The notes beneath the pieces are model-generated. The model was not told the DNA's origin, did not search any database, and worked only from the letters and a program-made list of their open reading frames with translations. DNA of 8,360 bases, taken from Nitrososphaerota archaeon (lineage in GTDB: Archaea > Thermoproteota > Nitrososphaeria_A > Caldarchaeales > Wolframiiraptoraceae). Where the stretch lies: contig JAGHCZ010000118.1 of the NCBI GenBank assembly GCA_021160205.1, positions 1 to 8,360 of the forward strand. The letters are read 5' to 3'. This document shows positions 1 through 6,541 of this stretch, one piece after another; the first letter of the stretch is position 1, and the number at the start of each line of letters is the position of its first letter. The translations under genes and the position numbers were made by a program.

Positions 1-961
1 CCCATTTGTGGATTCTCTTATAGAGCTCGGGCTCATAGATCCTGAGTATGTCATAAACGGTCAGCATGTAATAGGTCGCGACATTTCCTTTCTGAATCAT
101 GCCTTTCGGGAACTTCTCGGCGATCAGGTGAAGAGGGGTGCCGCTTATCCCGTGCTGAGCCACCCTAGTTCGATATCCATGATCCCATAAGGCCTGAACT
201 ATTTCGACGGTTCTCTTGATGTTTATTCCAAGCTGCGGAATGACTTTTCCCTCGGCGTCCACCGAAACGCCGTGCTTCGATCCGTTGTTTATGGCGAGCC
301 AATGTATATCTATTCCGTTTTTATTCATGTAATCGACGTAGTATAGGGCTTCTGATACCTCGGTGAATTCGCTTTTACCGATTTCGCCCACCTCTCCTTC
401 TCTGCCGTATCGTCTATGCCCGATCTTCTCGTCTAGGAACTTGAAAAGCTCGACTCCAACTTCGCAGATTTTCTTCAGCTGCTCCGGCACGGTGTCCTTT
501 GTCGTGTCGAAGAGGTGAGAGGCATCGATCGCGAAGCTCGTGAACCCTGCTTCGATCCTCGCCGCCAGCTCTCGCTTAACGTTCTCGATCTCCTCGTCTG
601 TTCCCTTCCTTATGACCACGTGATCGGCGTGAAGTATGTATCCGTGCCAGCCGACTTTTTCAGCGGCCTTTCTCACTCGCTCCGCAAAAGTCTTAGGAGT
701 CAGCCCGGTGTAGCCTCCTTTGAGGTTCATCTCGGAGAGGGCCAGCTCGAGAATTACGATGTTCTCCGTTTCCTTCGCCGCCTTTAGAACTCCCTCGATG
801 ACCTCCGTGGTTACTCTGGGATTAACCGCCAGGATTATTTCCCTCGGAGGAGTTAGTGCTTCGAAGGCGATGTTTCCTGGGAGAGGAGGCTTAGTTTCCT
901 CGAAGAAAGCGACGTGAGGCGGCTTCATGTATCCAACACCTTTTTCAAGAATATTACTCAC
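1..961 (-). CDS. Class II fructose-bisphosphate aldolase-like protein (3' end outside window)
   Basis: I translated this reading frame directly; it is open from a GTG at 961 (or an ATG at 928) to the window edge, so at least 309 residues from the ATG, with the stop lying to the left. Numbering from the ATG, the class II aldolase landmarks appear in order: LHADH at 99-103 (Asp102 as the usual catalytic acid, His103 as a metal ligand), GFTSFAIDASH at 128-138, a Glu-rich GEVGEIG stretch at 178-184, NNGSKHG at 214-220 (His219) and AQHGISGTP at 257-265 (His259). All three metal-binding His positions are therefore present. By family, the enzyme would cleave or form fructose-1,6-bisphosphate, or a related ketose bisphosphate, with a divalent metal. 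It is divergent: the usual NxDT phosphate/substrate motif near the C-terminus reads GNVATYY (281-287). Most archaea use other aldolases (class I DhnA-type or FBP aldolase/phosphatase). The true substrate is uncertain. A TATA-like box at 987-996 favours the GTG start. Confidence 0.72.
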   Translation of the reverse strand, partial: MSNILEKGVGYMKPPHVAFFEETKPPLPGNIAFEALTPPREIILAVNPRVTTEVIEGVLKAAKETENIVILELALSEMNLKGGYTGLTPKTFAERVRKAAEKVGWHGYILHADHVVIRKGTDEEIENVKRELAARIEAGFTSFAIDASHLFDTTKDTVPEQLKKICEVGVELFKFLDEKIGHRRYGREGEVGEIGKSEFTEVSEALYYVDYMNKNGIDIHWLAINNGSKHGVSVDAEGKVIPQLGINIKRTVEIVQALWDHGYRTRVAQHGISGTPLHLIAEKFPKGMIQKGNVATYYMLTVYDILRIYEPELYKRIHKW

Positions 962-1076
962 CAGCTTATTTTACATGGAGCGAAAAAATAAATATTATCC
1001 CAAGAAATAGGGGAAGCGCATACGATTTTTCATTTAAGTGGGTTTTAAGGACTTCTTCGAAAGTTAATTAGATGGC
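962..1076. other. Divergent intergenic region between aldolase-like gene and htpX
   Basis: This short AT-rich gap separates two genes read in opposite directions, so it must hold promoters for both. The minus-strand TATA candidate is at 987-996. For the plus strand the best candidate is TTTTAA at 1043-1048, centred about 31 bases before the TTG at 1077, with a G-rich AAGTGGG just before it. No small gene, RNA or convincing operator was seen. Confidence 0.4.
987..996 (-). promoter_or_regulatory. Putative TATA box for the aldolase-like gene
   Basis: The minus strand reads TAATATTTATT just upstream of the gene. Its centre is about 30 bases before the GTG at 961 and about 63 before the ATG at 928. 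With the usual archaeal spacing of about 26 bases from TATA centre to transcription start, the mRNA would begin within a few bases of the GTG, giving a leaderless transcript. If the ATG is used instead, the leader would be about 35 bases with a weak GGTG ribosome site. This is inference from spacing; no start site has been measured. Confidence 0.45.
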
Positions 1077-2099
1077 TTGATGAGTAGGCATATCGGAAGA
1101 AATATGAGCGGCGGATCATCGGGGACCAGTCTTTCTCAGAGGGCCCGTCTTTCTCTCCTAAAGCTTAGAATATCGATGATCGGGGTCTGGGCGGTCGTAA
1201 CCGGGATAGCCACCCTCGTCTTAACGGCCGTCCTGTTGTACTTGGGAATGCCCACGTATGGAATCTACGGGATCTTAGGTTTCGTAATAGTCTTCCACTT
1301 TCTCCAATGGCTGATAGGCCCCTACATCATTAACGCCCTTTACCGCGTAAGGGAGCTCAAACGAAGCGAATACCCCTGGCTCCACGAATCCGTAGCGAAG
1401 ATCGCCGCTAGAAGCGGCTTGGATAAGCAGCCCAAGCTGATGCTCGCCGAGCTCGATATACCCAACGCTTTCGCTTACGGAAGCCCATTAACCGGGAACA
1501 TGGTCGCGGTTACTAGGGGGCTTCTCAGGCACCTTGACAGGGAGGAGGTTGAAGCCGTTGTAGGTCATGAGATAGGTCACCTCAAGCACAAGGACGTCAT
1601 CTTAATGATGATGATAAGCTTGATACCGGCGATAATCTACTACATCGGGTACAGCCTTTACCTCTCAGGGTGGTTCGGGGACTATGGAGACCGAGAAGAG
1701 GGCGGAGGAGCGGGTTTCGCGATCTTGATGGGAATCGTCTTAATCGTGTTGAGCTACCTGTTTAACCTCTTCATCTTCTACATGAGCAGGCTAAGAGAAT
1801 ACTACGCCGACGCCCACTCCGCTACGACCGTCGAGAACGGCGCCAAAAATCTTCAACGAGGATTAGTCAAGATCCTAGCGGCTTCAGGGAGAATACCGAA
1901 GTCAGCTCGGAAAAGCTACAATCAATTAAAGATGTTCTTCATCTCCGATCCGGACATGGCTATTAGAAGCTATGGAAACATCGATGAGTTGATTGAGACA
2001 ATTAAGAGAAAGAAGCCTAGCATATTGTTCGAGCTATTCAGCACTCACCCACATCCCGCTAAGAGGCTTAGATTCCTGGACCAATTCATCGTAACTTAA
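1077..2099 (+). CDS. htpX: HtpX-type membrane-bound M48 zinc metalloprotease
   Basis: This 340-residue protein is an integral-membrane zinc endopeptidase of the M48B (HtpX) family, which degrades misfolded or damaged membrane proteins with its active site on the cytoplasmic face. Two hydrophobic segments (about 36-57 and 62-82) precede the catalytic core. The zinc motif HEIGH is at 164-168 (two His ligands and catalytic Glu165), inside VVGHEIGHLKHKD. Two more membrane segments follow (about 174-198 and 212-236). The third-ligand motif REYYAD is at 240-245 (Glu241), and the C-terminal STHPHPAKR signature typical of M48 is at 322-330. All catalytic residues are intact. The start is ambiguous: TTG at 1077, ATG at 1080 or ATG at 1104; the residues before the first membrane segment are Ser/Gly/Arg-rich and not diagnostic. 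The MFS transporter follows after 57 bases on the same strand, so co-transcription is possible, though the two have no known shared function. Confidence 0.93.
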   Translation: MMSRHIGRNMSGGSSGTSLSQRARLSLLKLRISMIGVWAVVTGIATLVLTAVLLYLGMPTYGIYGILGFVIVFHFLQWLIGPYIINALYRVRELKRSEYPWLHESVAKIAARSGLDKQPKLMLAELDIPNAFAYGSPLTGNMVAVTRGLLRHLDREEVEAVVGHEIGHLKHKDVILMMMISLIPAIIYYIGYSLYLSGWFGDYGDREEGGGAGFAILMGIVLIVLSYLFNLFIFYMSRLREYYADAHSATTVENGAKNLQRGLVKILAASGRIPKSARKSYNQLKMFFISDPDMAIRSYGNIDELIETIKRKKPSILFELFSTHPHPAKRLRFLDQFIVT

Positions 2100-2145
2100 A
2101 TAAATGAGGAATTCATTGAACGGGTCAAGTGATTCTGGATATCTC

Positions 2146-2153
2146 GAGGGGTT
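2146..2153 (+). promoter_or_regulatory. Shine-Dalgarno site for the MFS transporter
   Basis: GAGGGGTT lies three bases before the ATG at 2157, with its GAGGGG core seven to twelve bases ahead of the start. It is the clearest ribosome binding site in the window. Its presence, together with the lack of a convincing TATA box in the 57-base gap after htpX, suggests this gene is translated from a longer transcript shared with htpX rather than from a leaderless mRNA. Confidence 0.55.
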
Positions 2154-2156
2154 AAA

Positions 2157-3470
2157 ATGAGTGTTATCGAGATCCTGGAGAGCCAGCCGCTTAAGCGTTT
2201 TCACTTCATCCTATTGGCGTTAACCTGCTTTGTTTACGGATTTACGGCCATGAACGTCATGCTCATAGCAGTTGCCCTCCGCTCAATAGCCCAAGAATGG
2301 GGTCTTGATCCAACCGCCGCCGGTATGCTCGGCAGTTACGGATATGTGGGTATGTTCATCGGCGCCCTTTCAAGCGGGTTCATAGCCGATAGAATCGGGA
2401 GAAAGTACACAATGATGATCATGCTATTCCTCGGATCGCTGTTCACGGGCTTATGCGGCATCGCCTCGAGCTACGAGTCCATGGCGGTTCTCAGGTTCAT
2501 AGCGGGAATAGGATTAGGAGGCGCCCTCCCGCTTCCGGGCGTCTACATGAGCGAATATCCGCCTGCGCGTTATCGTGGGAGGTTCGTCGGCGTGGTTGAG
2601 ACCTCGTGGGTATACGGGGTGATACTCTCGGTCTTCTTCGGATACATTCTAATCCCCCAATATGGCTGGAGGGCGGCGTTCAACGCGGCTTATATTCCCC
2701 TAATCCTCATCCCGATACTCGCGGCCTATCTACCCGAATCTCTCAGATTCCTCGAGAAAAAGAGTAGAATCGAAGAGATCAAGAAGATATTCGCGAGATA
2801 CGATTTGGTAGAAGATGTTGAGAAGCTGGAGATTAAGCCGCCGGCTCCCCGGAGAATGGGGCTGAGAAAGCTCTTCGCGGGCGGCTACCTCAAGAGGACG
2901 CTGATTCTGTGGCTGCTTTGGGCGGCTCTGGTATATACTTACCACGGGATATTCATCTGGCTGCCTTACATTTACTCCACGAGGCTGGGCTTCACGATAG
3001 TCAAATCGCTCTTCTGGGTCTTGATAGTAACCCTGATCCAAGTTCCCGGATACTACAGCGCAGCGCTCTTACTCGACAAGGCAGGGAGAAAAAGCATCCT
3101 AGCAGTTTATCTCACGGTTGCTGGGATAGCCTCCCTCCTCCTCTCGACGACGCAGGACATCAACTTAGTGCTCTTATACAGCGGCGTGATAAGCTTCTTC
3201 AACCTCGGAGCTTGGGCCGGGCTCTACACCTATACGCCCGAACTATACCCAACCGAGCTCAGGGGAACGGGATCAGGAGCCGCCGCCAGCATAGGCAGGA
3301 TCGCCGGCATAGCCGCCCCAACCATCACCGGATACCTGTTCGCAGTTAGCGGTGAAGAGCTTTTCTACGCCTTCGTGGTTTTCGCCTTGGTGCATCTCGT
3401 AGCGGGAGCCGTAGTCGCGGTATTTGGCGAAGAAACTAAGGGAAAGACCCTAGAAGAGCTGTCTAGGTGA
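2157..3470 (+). CDS. MFS transporter, sugar-porter-like
   Basis: This 437-residue polytopic protein of the major facilitator superfamily has about twelve hydrophobic segments in two halves (roughly 16-192 and 246-424) joined by a charged cytoplasmic loop at about 193-245. The diagnostic loop 2-3 motif GFIADRIGRK is at 74-83, and the matching loop 8-9 motif LDKAGRK is at 306-312. Sugar-porter/organic-ion-type landmarks are also visible: RFIAGIGLGG at 113-122, PESLRFLEKKSR at 193-204 (compare PESPRWL), PELYPTELRGTG at 361-372 and the C-terminal GEETKGKTLEEL at 424-435 (compare PETKGxTLEE). It should be a secondary transporter in the cytoplasmic membrane, probably driven by a proton or sodium gradient. 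The substrate cannot be read from sequence: sugars, aromatic acids and other organic anions are all used by relatives with these motifs. The start ATG has a good ribosome binding site, and the length is normal for the family. Confidence 0.9.
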   Translation: MSVIEILESQPLKRFHFILLALTCFVYGFTAMNVMLIAVALRSIAQEWGLDPTAAGMLGSYGYVGMFIGALSSGFIADRIGRKYTMMIMLFLGSLFTGLCGIASSYESMAVLRFIAGIGLGGALPLPGVYMSEYPPARYRGRFVGVVETSWVYGVILSVFFGYILIPQYGWRAAFNAAYIPLILIPILAAYLPESLRFLEKKSRIEEIKKIFARYDLVEDVEKLEIKPPAPRRMGLRKLFAGGYLKRTLILWLLWAALVYTYHGIFIWLPYIYSTRLGFTIVKSLFWVLIVTLIQVPGYYSAALLLDKAGRKSILAVYLTVAGIASLLLSTTQDINLVLLYSGVISFFNLGAWAGLYTYTPELYPTELRGTGSGAAASIGRIAGIAAPTITGYLFAVSGEELFYAFVVFALVHLVAGAVVAVFGEETKGKTLEELSR

Positions 3471-3530
3471 AGCTTTCGCGGAAATACTTCAAGATATCCA
3501 GTTAGCGCTATTTGTCCTCGCCGAAGCCGA

Positions 3531-3541
3531 ATTATATAAAT
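3531..3541 (+). promoter_or_regulatory. TATA box for the lipid kinase gene
   Basis: ATTATATAAAT is the strongest TATA-like sequence in the window, preceded by a purine-containing GCCGA that could serve as the TFB-binding element. Its centre is about 30 bases before the TTG at 3567 and 33 before the ATG at 3570, so the predicted transcript has a leader of only about four to seven bases. This indicates that the gene has its own promoter even though it follows the MFS gene on the same strand. Confidence 0.65.
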
Positions 3542-3569
3542 ATCTACTTAGCAATGAGTATGAGGCTTG

Positions 3570-4232
3570 ATGATCTCTCTTCAAGAGGTTCTGATAGCGA
3601 TCGTTCTCTTTGCTTGGATTTTATTCCTAACGACCTTTCTGACGAAGAAGCTTTACGAGCTCATGGTCAAAAAGGGTTTAGAACACAGGGTCGCGGTGTA
3701 CTATAATCGGAAGGCGGTTCACATACTCGCCGGGGGATTGGTCGCCTTCCTCGCGCCCTTCTGCTTCAAGAGCCCGCTGATACCCCTAATCTTCGCCGCA
3801 ATCCTGGGAGCGATGACCTATATTCCACACAGAACCGGGAATCTCCTATACTGGTTCCAAGTTCCTGAGAACATGTATGAGGTTCATTTTTGCGTAATGT
3901 GGGGAGCCGGATTGGCGGCGGGCTGGCTGTTGACCGGGAATCCGTGGTTCGGCGCGCTTCCGATAATCTTTATGTCCGTAGGGGACGCCGTGACCGGGCT
4001 CTTGAGAAACGCGATGTTTAGAAGGAGGACGAAGTCTTGGTGGGGCAACTTGGCCATGGCCGTAACAACTATCCCAATAGGCGCCACGATCTTGGGAATT
4101 CCAGGAGCCATAGCGGCTTTGATCTGCAGCTTCGTGGAGCACTACGAGTTCGGAGTAATAGACGATAACATAACAGTTCCATTAACCGCGTTAGCGCTGC
4201 TCGCCGTCTTATCCCCGATATTCGGAGTTTAG
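3570..4232 (+). CDS. CTP-dependent lipid kinase family protein (dolichol/phytol kinase-like)
   Basis: This protein of about 220 residues has roughly seven hydrophobic segments and matches the DGK1/SEC59/VTE5 family of membrane CTP-dependent kinases, which phosphorylate polyprenols, phytol or diacylglycerol. Numbering from the upstream TTG (3567), visible motifs are NRKAVHILAGG at 47-57, GDAVTGLLRNAMFRRRTKSWWGN at 139-161 (quoted in two parts: GDAVTGLLR at 139-147 and RRTKSWWGN at 153-161) and the C-terminal VEHYEFGVIDDNITVPL at 190-206, whose DDN-x-x-x-P is a family signature. In archaea a natural role would be making dolichyl phosphate for N-glycosylation, or phosphorylating isoprenoid alcohols for lipid salvage; both are inference. 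The usual Glu in the K(S/T)xEG motif is Trp here. ATG at 3570 has a GAGG four bases upstream; TTG at 3567 is the alternative. The gene has its own TATA box and ends one base from the end of proS. Confidence 0.75.
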   Translation: MISLQEVLIAIVLFAWILFLTTFLTKKLYELMVKKGLEHRVAVYYNRKAVHILAGGLVAFLAPFCFKSPLIPLIFAAILGAMTYIPHRTGNLLYWFQVPENMYEVHFCVMWGAGLAAGWLLTGNPWFGALPIIFMSVGDAVTGLLRNAMFRRRTKSWWGNLAMAVTTIPIGATILGIPGAIAALICSFVEHYEFGVIDDNITVPLTALALLAVLSPIFGV

Positions 4233-4233
4233 C

Positions 4234-5658
4234 TCAATAAGCCCTCGCGACGTAGACGACGTGCTTGGCTTTTTCTCCGCATACTATACAGTTTCCCTTA
4301 GGCATCTCGGCTATATCGTATCGCTCTCCCCTAATTTCTCCCTTGGCTTCGTCTTTCAGTTTTTCGGCGCACTCAACTTTTCCACACCACTCGATTCTCG
4401 CGATTCTTCTATTTTTCAAGATCTTTTTCACTTCTTCTGTGCTTTCTGCATCCGAGATCAAGCTCATCATTATCCTTTGGCTTTTCTCGAGTAAATTCGA
4501 TGAAATCGACTTCATGAGATCTTCAATTTTCTCAGCCAAGTTCTCCAGCGGAACTTTCATTCTCTCAAGGGTATCTCTTCTAGCTAAAGTTACGGATGAC
4601 TCAGCGACCTCTCTCGGCCCTATCTCGATTCTTACAGGAGCTCCCATCCGCTCCCAGTGATAGAATTTCTCACCCGGCGTTACGTCATCTCGATCGTCGA
4701 GAATTATCCTCCACCTGCCTGAAAGCATCTCCTCGACTTTGAGAGAGTATTCTCGAATTTCCCGCTCCTGCCCCTTGAACGGTATCGGAATTATAACTAC
4801 TTGGGTCGGCGCTATGATCGGTGGGAGAACGAGCCCGTGATCATCCCCATGTTGCGCTATCGCCGCCGCTAAAACCCTGCAAAATCCAAATCCATAACAG
4901 GTTTGATAGGGCATCCCCCTGCTTCCATCCTTTCTCTCGAATTCTATCTCATAGGCTTTAGCGAAGTCTCTACCTAGGTTATGAATGGTGGCTACTTGAT
5001 TGACTTTCCCGTCCGGATTCCACGCATCAAAGGCTATTGAATAAACTGCGCCGGCAAACTTGTCGAAATCAGGTCTCTTGAACACCATGTAGCTTATTCC
5101 AAGTTCTTTCAGAACTTTTTGATAGATCTTCATCGCTTCTCTCACCTGCTTCTCGGCGTCGCTTGGGGTTTCATGAACCGTGTGAGCCTCGTTCCACGGA
5201 ATCTCCCTAACTCGGTAAAGCGCTCTCGTAGCTTTGGTCTCGCAGCGGTAAACGTTAACGCTCTGATAGACTTTCAACGGTAAATCTGCGTGACTTCTAA
5301 TCCAAAGCTTGAACATGGGATACATGATCGTTTCGGATGTGGGTCTGATTATGAGCTTCTGCTCTCCCGGGCCTTGATCTATCACGAAAACTTCTTTCGA
5401 GAACCCCTTGATGTGCTCCGCTTCTTTTCCGAAAGTCTCCTCGCTCGTGACCAGCGGAAAATACATCTTCTTATGCCCCGTCCGCTCGAGCTCTTGCTCC
5501 AAGAGCTCCCTTACTTTGTCGAGCATGTATGCCCCGTTCTCCATGTACACTAAGAATCCCTTAACCGGAAACCGGTTATCGGCTACCCTGGTTTTTAGAA
5601 TTAAGTCGTCGAACCATCCCGAGAAATTCTCGAATTTCTTAGCCGCCGATACGCTCAT
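4234..5658 (-). CDS. proS: Prolyl-tRNA synthetase, archaeal/eukaryotic type
   Basis: This is a 474-residue cytoplasmic class II aminoacyl-tRNA synthetase that charges tRNA-Pro. From the ATG at 5658, the catalytic core shows motif 1 around HKKMYFPLVTSEE (62-74), the RPTSET signature (105-110), motif 2 around YRCETKATRALYRVREI (137-153) with the following WNEAHT, and motif 3 at CYGFGFCRVLAA (254-265) followed by HGDDHGLVLPP. The anticodon-binding domain follows (about 281-385). The C-terminal domain has Cys425, Cys430, Cys457 and Cys460 (Cx4C and Cx2C pairs), the zinc site of this subtype. The protein ends in ARAY; a C-terminal Tyr is characteristic of this subtype. There is no editing insertion between motifs 2 and 3, unlike the bacterial type. 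The frame extends upstream to a TTG at 5721, but a TATA box at 5685-5691 lies inside that extension, so the ATG is preferred. Confidence 0.97.
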   Translation of the reverse strand: MSVSAAKKFENFSGWFDDLILKTRVADNRFPVKGFLVYMENGAYMLDKVRELLEQELERTGHKKMYFPLVTSEETFGKEAEHIKGFSKEVFVIDQGPGEQKLIIRPTSETIMYPMFKLWIRSHADLPLKVYQSVNVYRCETKATRALYRVREIPWNEAHTVHETPSDAEKQVREAMKIYQKVLKELGISYMVFKRPDFDKFAGAVYSIAFDAWNPDGKVNQVATIHNLGRDFAKAYEIEFERKDGSRGMPYQTCYGFGFCRVLAAAIAQHGDDHGLVLPPIIAPTQVVIIPIPFKGQEREIREYSLKVEEMLSGRWRIILDDRDDVTPGEKFYHWERMGAPVRIEIGPREVAESSVTLARRDTLERMKVPLENLAEKIEDLMKSISSNLLEKSQRIMMSLISDAESTEEVKKILKNRRIARIEWCGKVECAEKLKDEAKGEIRGERYDIAEMPKGNCIVCGEKAKHVVYVARAY

Positions 5659-5684
5659 TTCGCATATGCGAGAGCATTTTCCCC

Positions 5685-5691
5685 ATATATA
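5685..5691 (-). promoter_or_regulatory. TATA box for proS
   Basis: The minus strand reads CTATATATGG, centred about 30 bases before the ATG at 5658, which would give a leader of only about four bases. The box lies inside the upstream extension of the proS frame, which argues that translation does not begin at the TTG at 5721. A perfect 10-base palindrome, CGCATATGCG (5661-5670), sits right at the expected transcription start and could be a regulatory site or chance. Confidence 0.55.
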
Positions 5692-5728
5692 GGCTACCTT
5701 CCAGCGTCCCCGGCTCTGCAATAGTTTT

Positions 5729-5733
5729 AAAAA
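5729..5733 (-). terminator. Possible oligo-T terminator after triosephosphate isomerase
   Basis: The minus strand has a run of five T followed by AAAA about 17 bases after the isomerase stop codon. Archaeal RNA polymerase terminates on short T-runs without needing a hairpin. It lies before the proS TATA box, so it would separate the two transcripts. The run is short and this is only a candidate; the same bases could be an additional weak TATA-like element. Confidence 0.25.
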
Positions 5734-5749
5734 TGATTATTGAGCCTCC

Positions 5750-6457
5750 CTACCTCTTTTCCCAGCTTCTCAGAGCTGCTTCGGCCATTTCCGATAGGAG
5801 CTTTTTCGGGTTTTCTGCTTTCACATACGCGCTTGCCAGAAGGACGCCCTCCGTTCCCAGCTCGATGGCCTTGGCGACATCGTCTCCGGTCGAGATCCCG
5901 GCTCCGCAGAGAACGTGGACGCTTGGATTTATCTTTTTGACCGCCTCCACCGCTCCTGAGACGACTTCCGGCTTTGCCTTTGAGACGGGAATCCCCGTTC
6001 CAATGAGTTCGGGAGGCTCGATTGCGAGCATGTCAGGGCTCAAGGCGGCTCCTGCTCTGGTGGTTTCAACGGTATCCGTGCATAGCAGGGTCATCAACCC
6101 GCTGCTTCTTAATCGCTCCAAGACCATTCCTATGTCAGCCAGCCGAAGCCTGTGTTCCGAGTGATTTACGATTGAGCCGTCCGCTCCAACGGCCTTTACG
6201 TCCTCGACGATTATAGATCCGGTGTGACTTCCCGGAGAATATGGATCCACGTGTTGGGCGAAAACCGGAATTTCAACCGCTTGAATGACTTTTTCTAGAT
6301 CTAGTAAGGGCGGGGCAACTAGGACGCAGACGCCGTATTCCCTGGAAACTTCCTCCGCTATTTTAGCGAGCCTGACGGCTTTCTCCCCGATCGATTGTAG
6401 ATAAACCTTGAAGTTCAAGGCGATTAATGGATATTGAATCTTCCCGACCATGTTCAT
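5750..6457 (-). CDS. tpiA: Triosephosphate isomerase, archaeal type
   Basis: This 235-residue TIM-barrel enzyme interconverts dihydroxyacetone phosphate and glyceraldehyde-3-phosphate in glycolysis and gluconeogenesis. All catalytic elements are visible: ALNFK at 13-17 (Asn15, Lys17), NHSEHR at 98-103 (His99, the electrophile), and AIEPPELIGTG at 145-155 with Glu147 as the general base, followed by the flexible-loop region. The phosphate-binding strands CGAGIS (184-189) and GVLLASAYVKA (204-214) close the barrel. Bacterial and eukaryotic enzymes are about 250 residues; the shorter form with a compact helical region is typical of archaea, which often form tetramers. ATG at 6457 is chosen; ATG at 6451 is an alternative. 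A TATA-like TTTAT lies about 28 bases upstream, consistent with a leaderless mRNA. The eIF2B-family gene lies 84 bases upstream and proS about 90 bases downstream on the same strand. Confidence 0.97.
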   Translation of the reverse strand: MNMVGKIQYPLIALNFKVYLQSIGEKAVRLAKIAEEVSREYGVCVLVAPPLLDLEKVIQAVEIPVFAQHVDPYSPGSHTGSIIVEDVKAVGADGSIVNHSEHRLRLADIGMVLERLRSSGLMTLLCTDTVETTRAGAALSPDMLAIEPPELIGTGIPVSKAKPEVVSGAVEAVKKINPSVHVLCGAGISTGDDVAKAIELGTEGVLLASAYVKAENPKKLLSEMAEAALRSWEKR

Positions 6458-6479
6458 GCAAAATCTCTAAAAATTTCCT

Positions 6480-6490
6480 GATAAACTTTA
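6480..6490 (-). promoter_or_regulatory. Putative TATA box for triosephosphate isomerase
   Basis: The minus strand reads TAAAGTTTATC, with the TTTAT part centred about 28 bases before the ATG at 6457. This is the spacing expected for a leaderless transcript. It is weaker than the boxes of proS and the lipid kinase, and an AATTTTTAG a little closer to the gene is an alternative but poorly spaced match. Confidence 0.4.
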
Positions 6491-6541
6491 ATGCGAACCT
6501 GTTAAATCACTCATTTTACGGCCTAAAAGCTTACATCGTTC

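Noticed and set aside
2103..2117. Inverted repeat AATGA-GGAAT-TCATT after htpX as a terminator
   Set aside because: The stem is only five mostly A/T pairs with no T-run after it, and the next gene has a Shine-Dalgarno that suggests read-through.
2730..3349. Open frames overlapping the MFS transporter on both strands (103 and 146 codons)
   Set aside because: The transporter frame carries family motifs on both sides of the region; the other frames give Arg/Pro/His-rich translations without domains, as expected for shadows of GC-rich coding DNA.
4265..4660. Plus-strand open frame opposite the proS 3' end
   Set aside because: It lies entirely over the zinc domain and the end of the anticodon-binding domain of proS and its translation is Ser/Phe-rich with no motif.
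5733..6164. A 143-codon plus-strand open frame opposite triosephosphate isomerase
   Set aside because: The minus strand here encodes a complete isomerase with all catalytic residues; the opposite frame has Ser/Pro/Ala-rich low-complexity translation and no recognisable motif.
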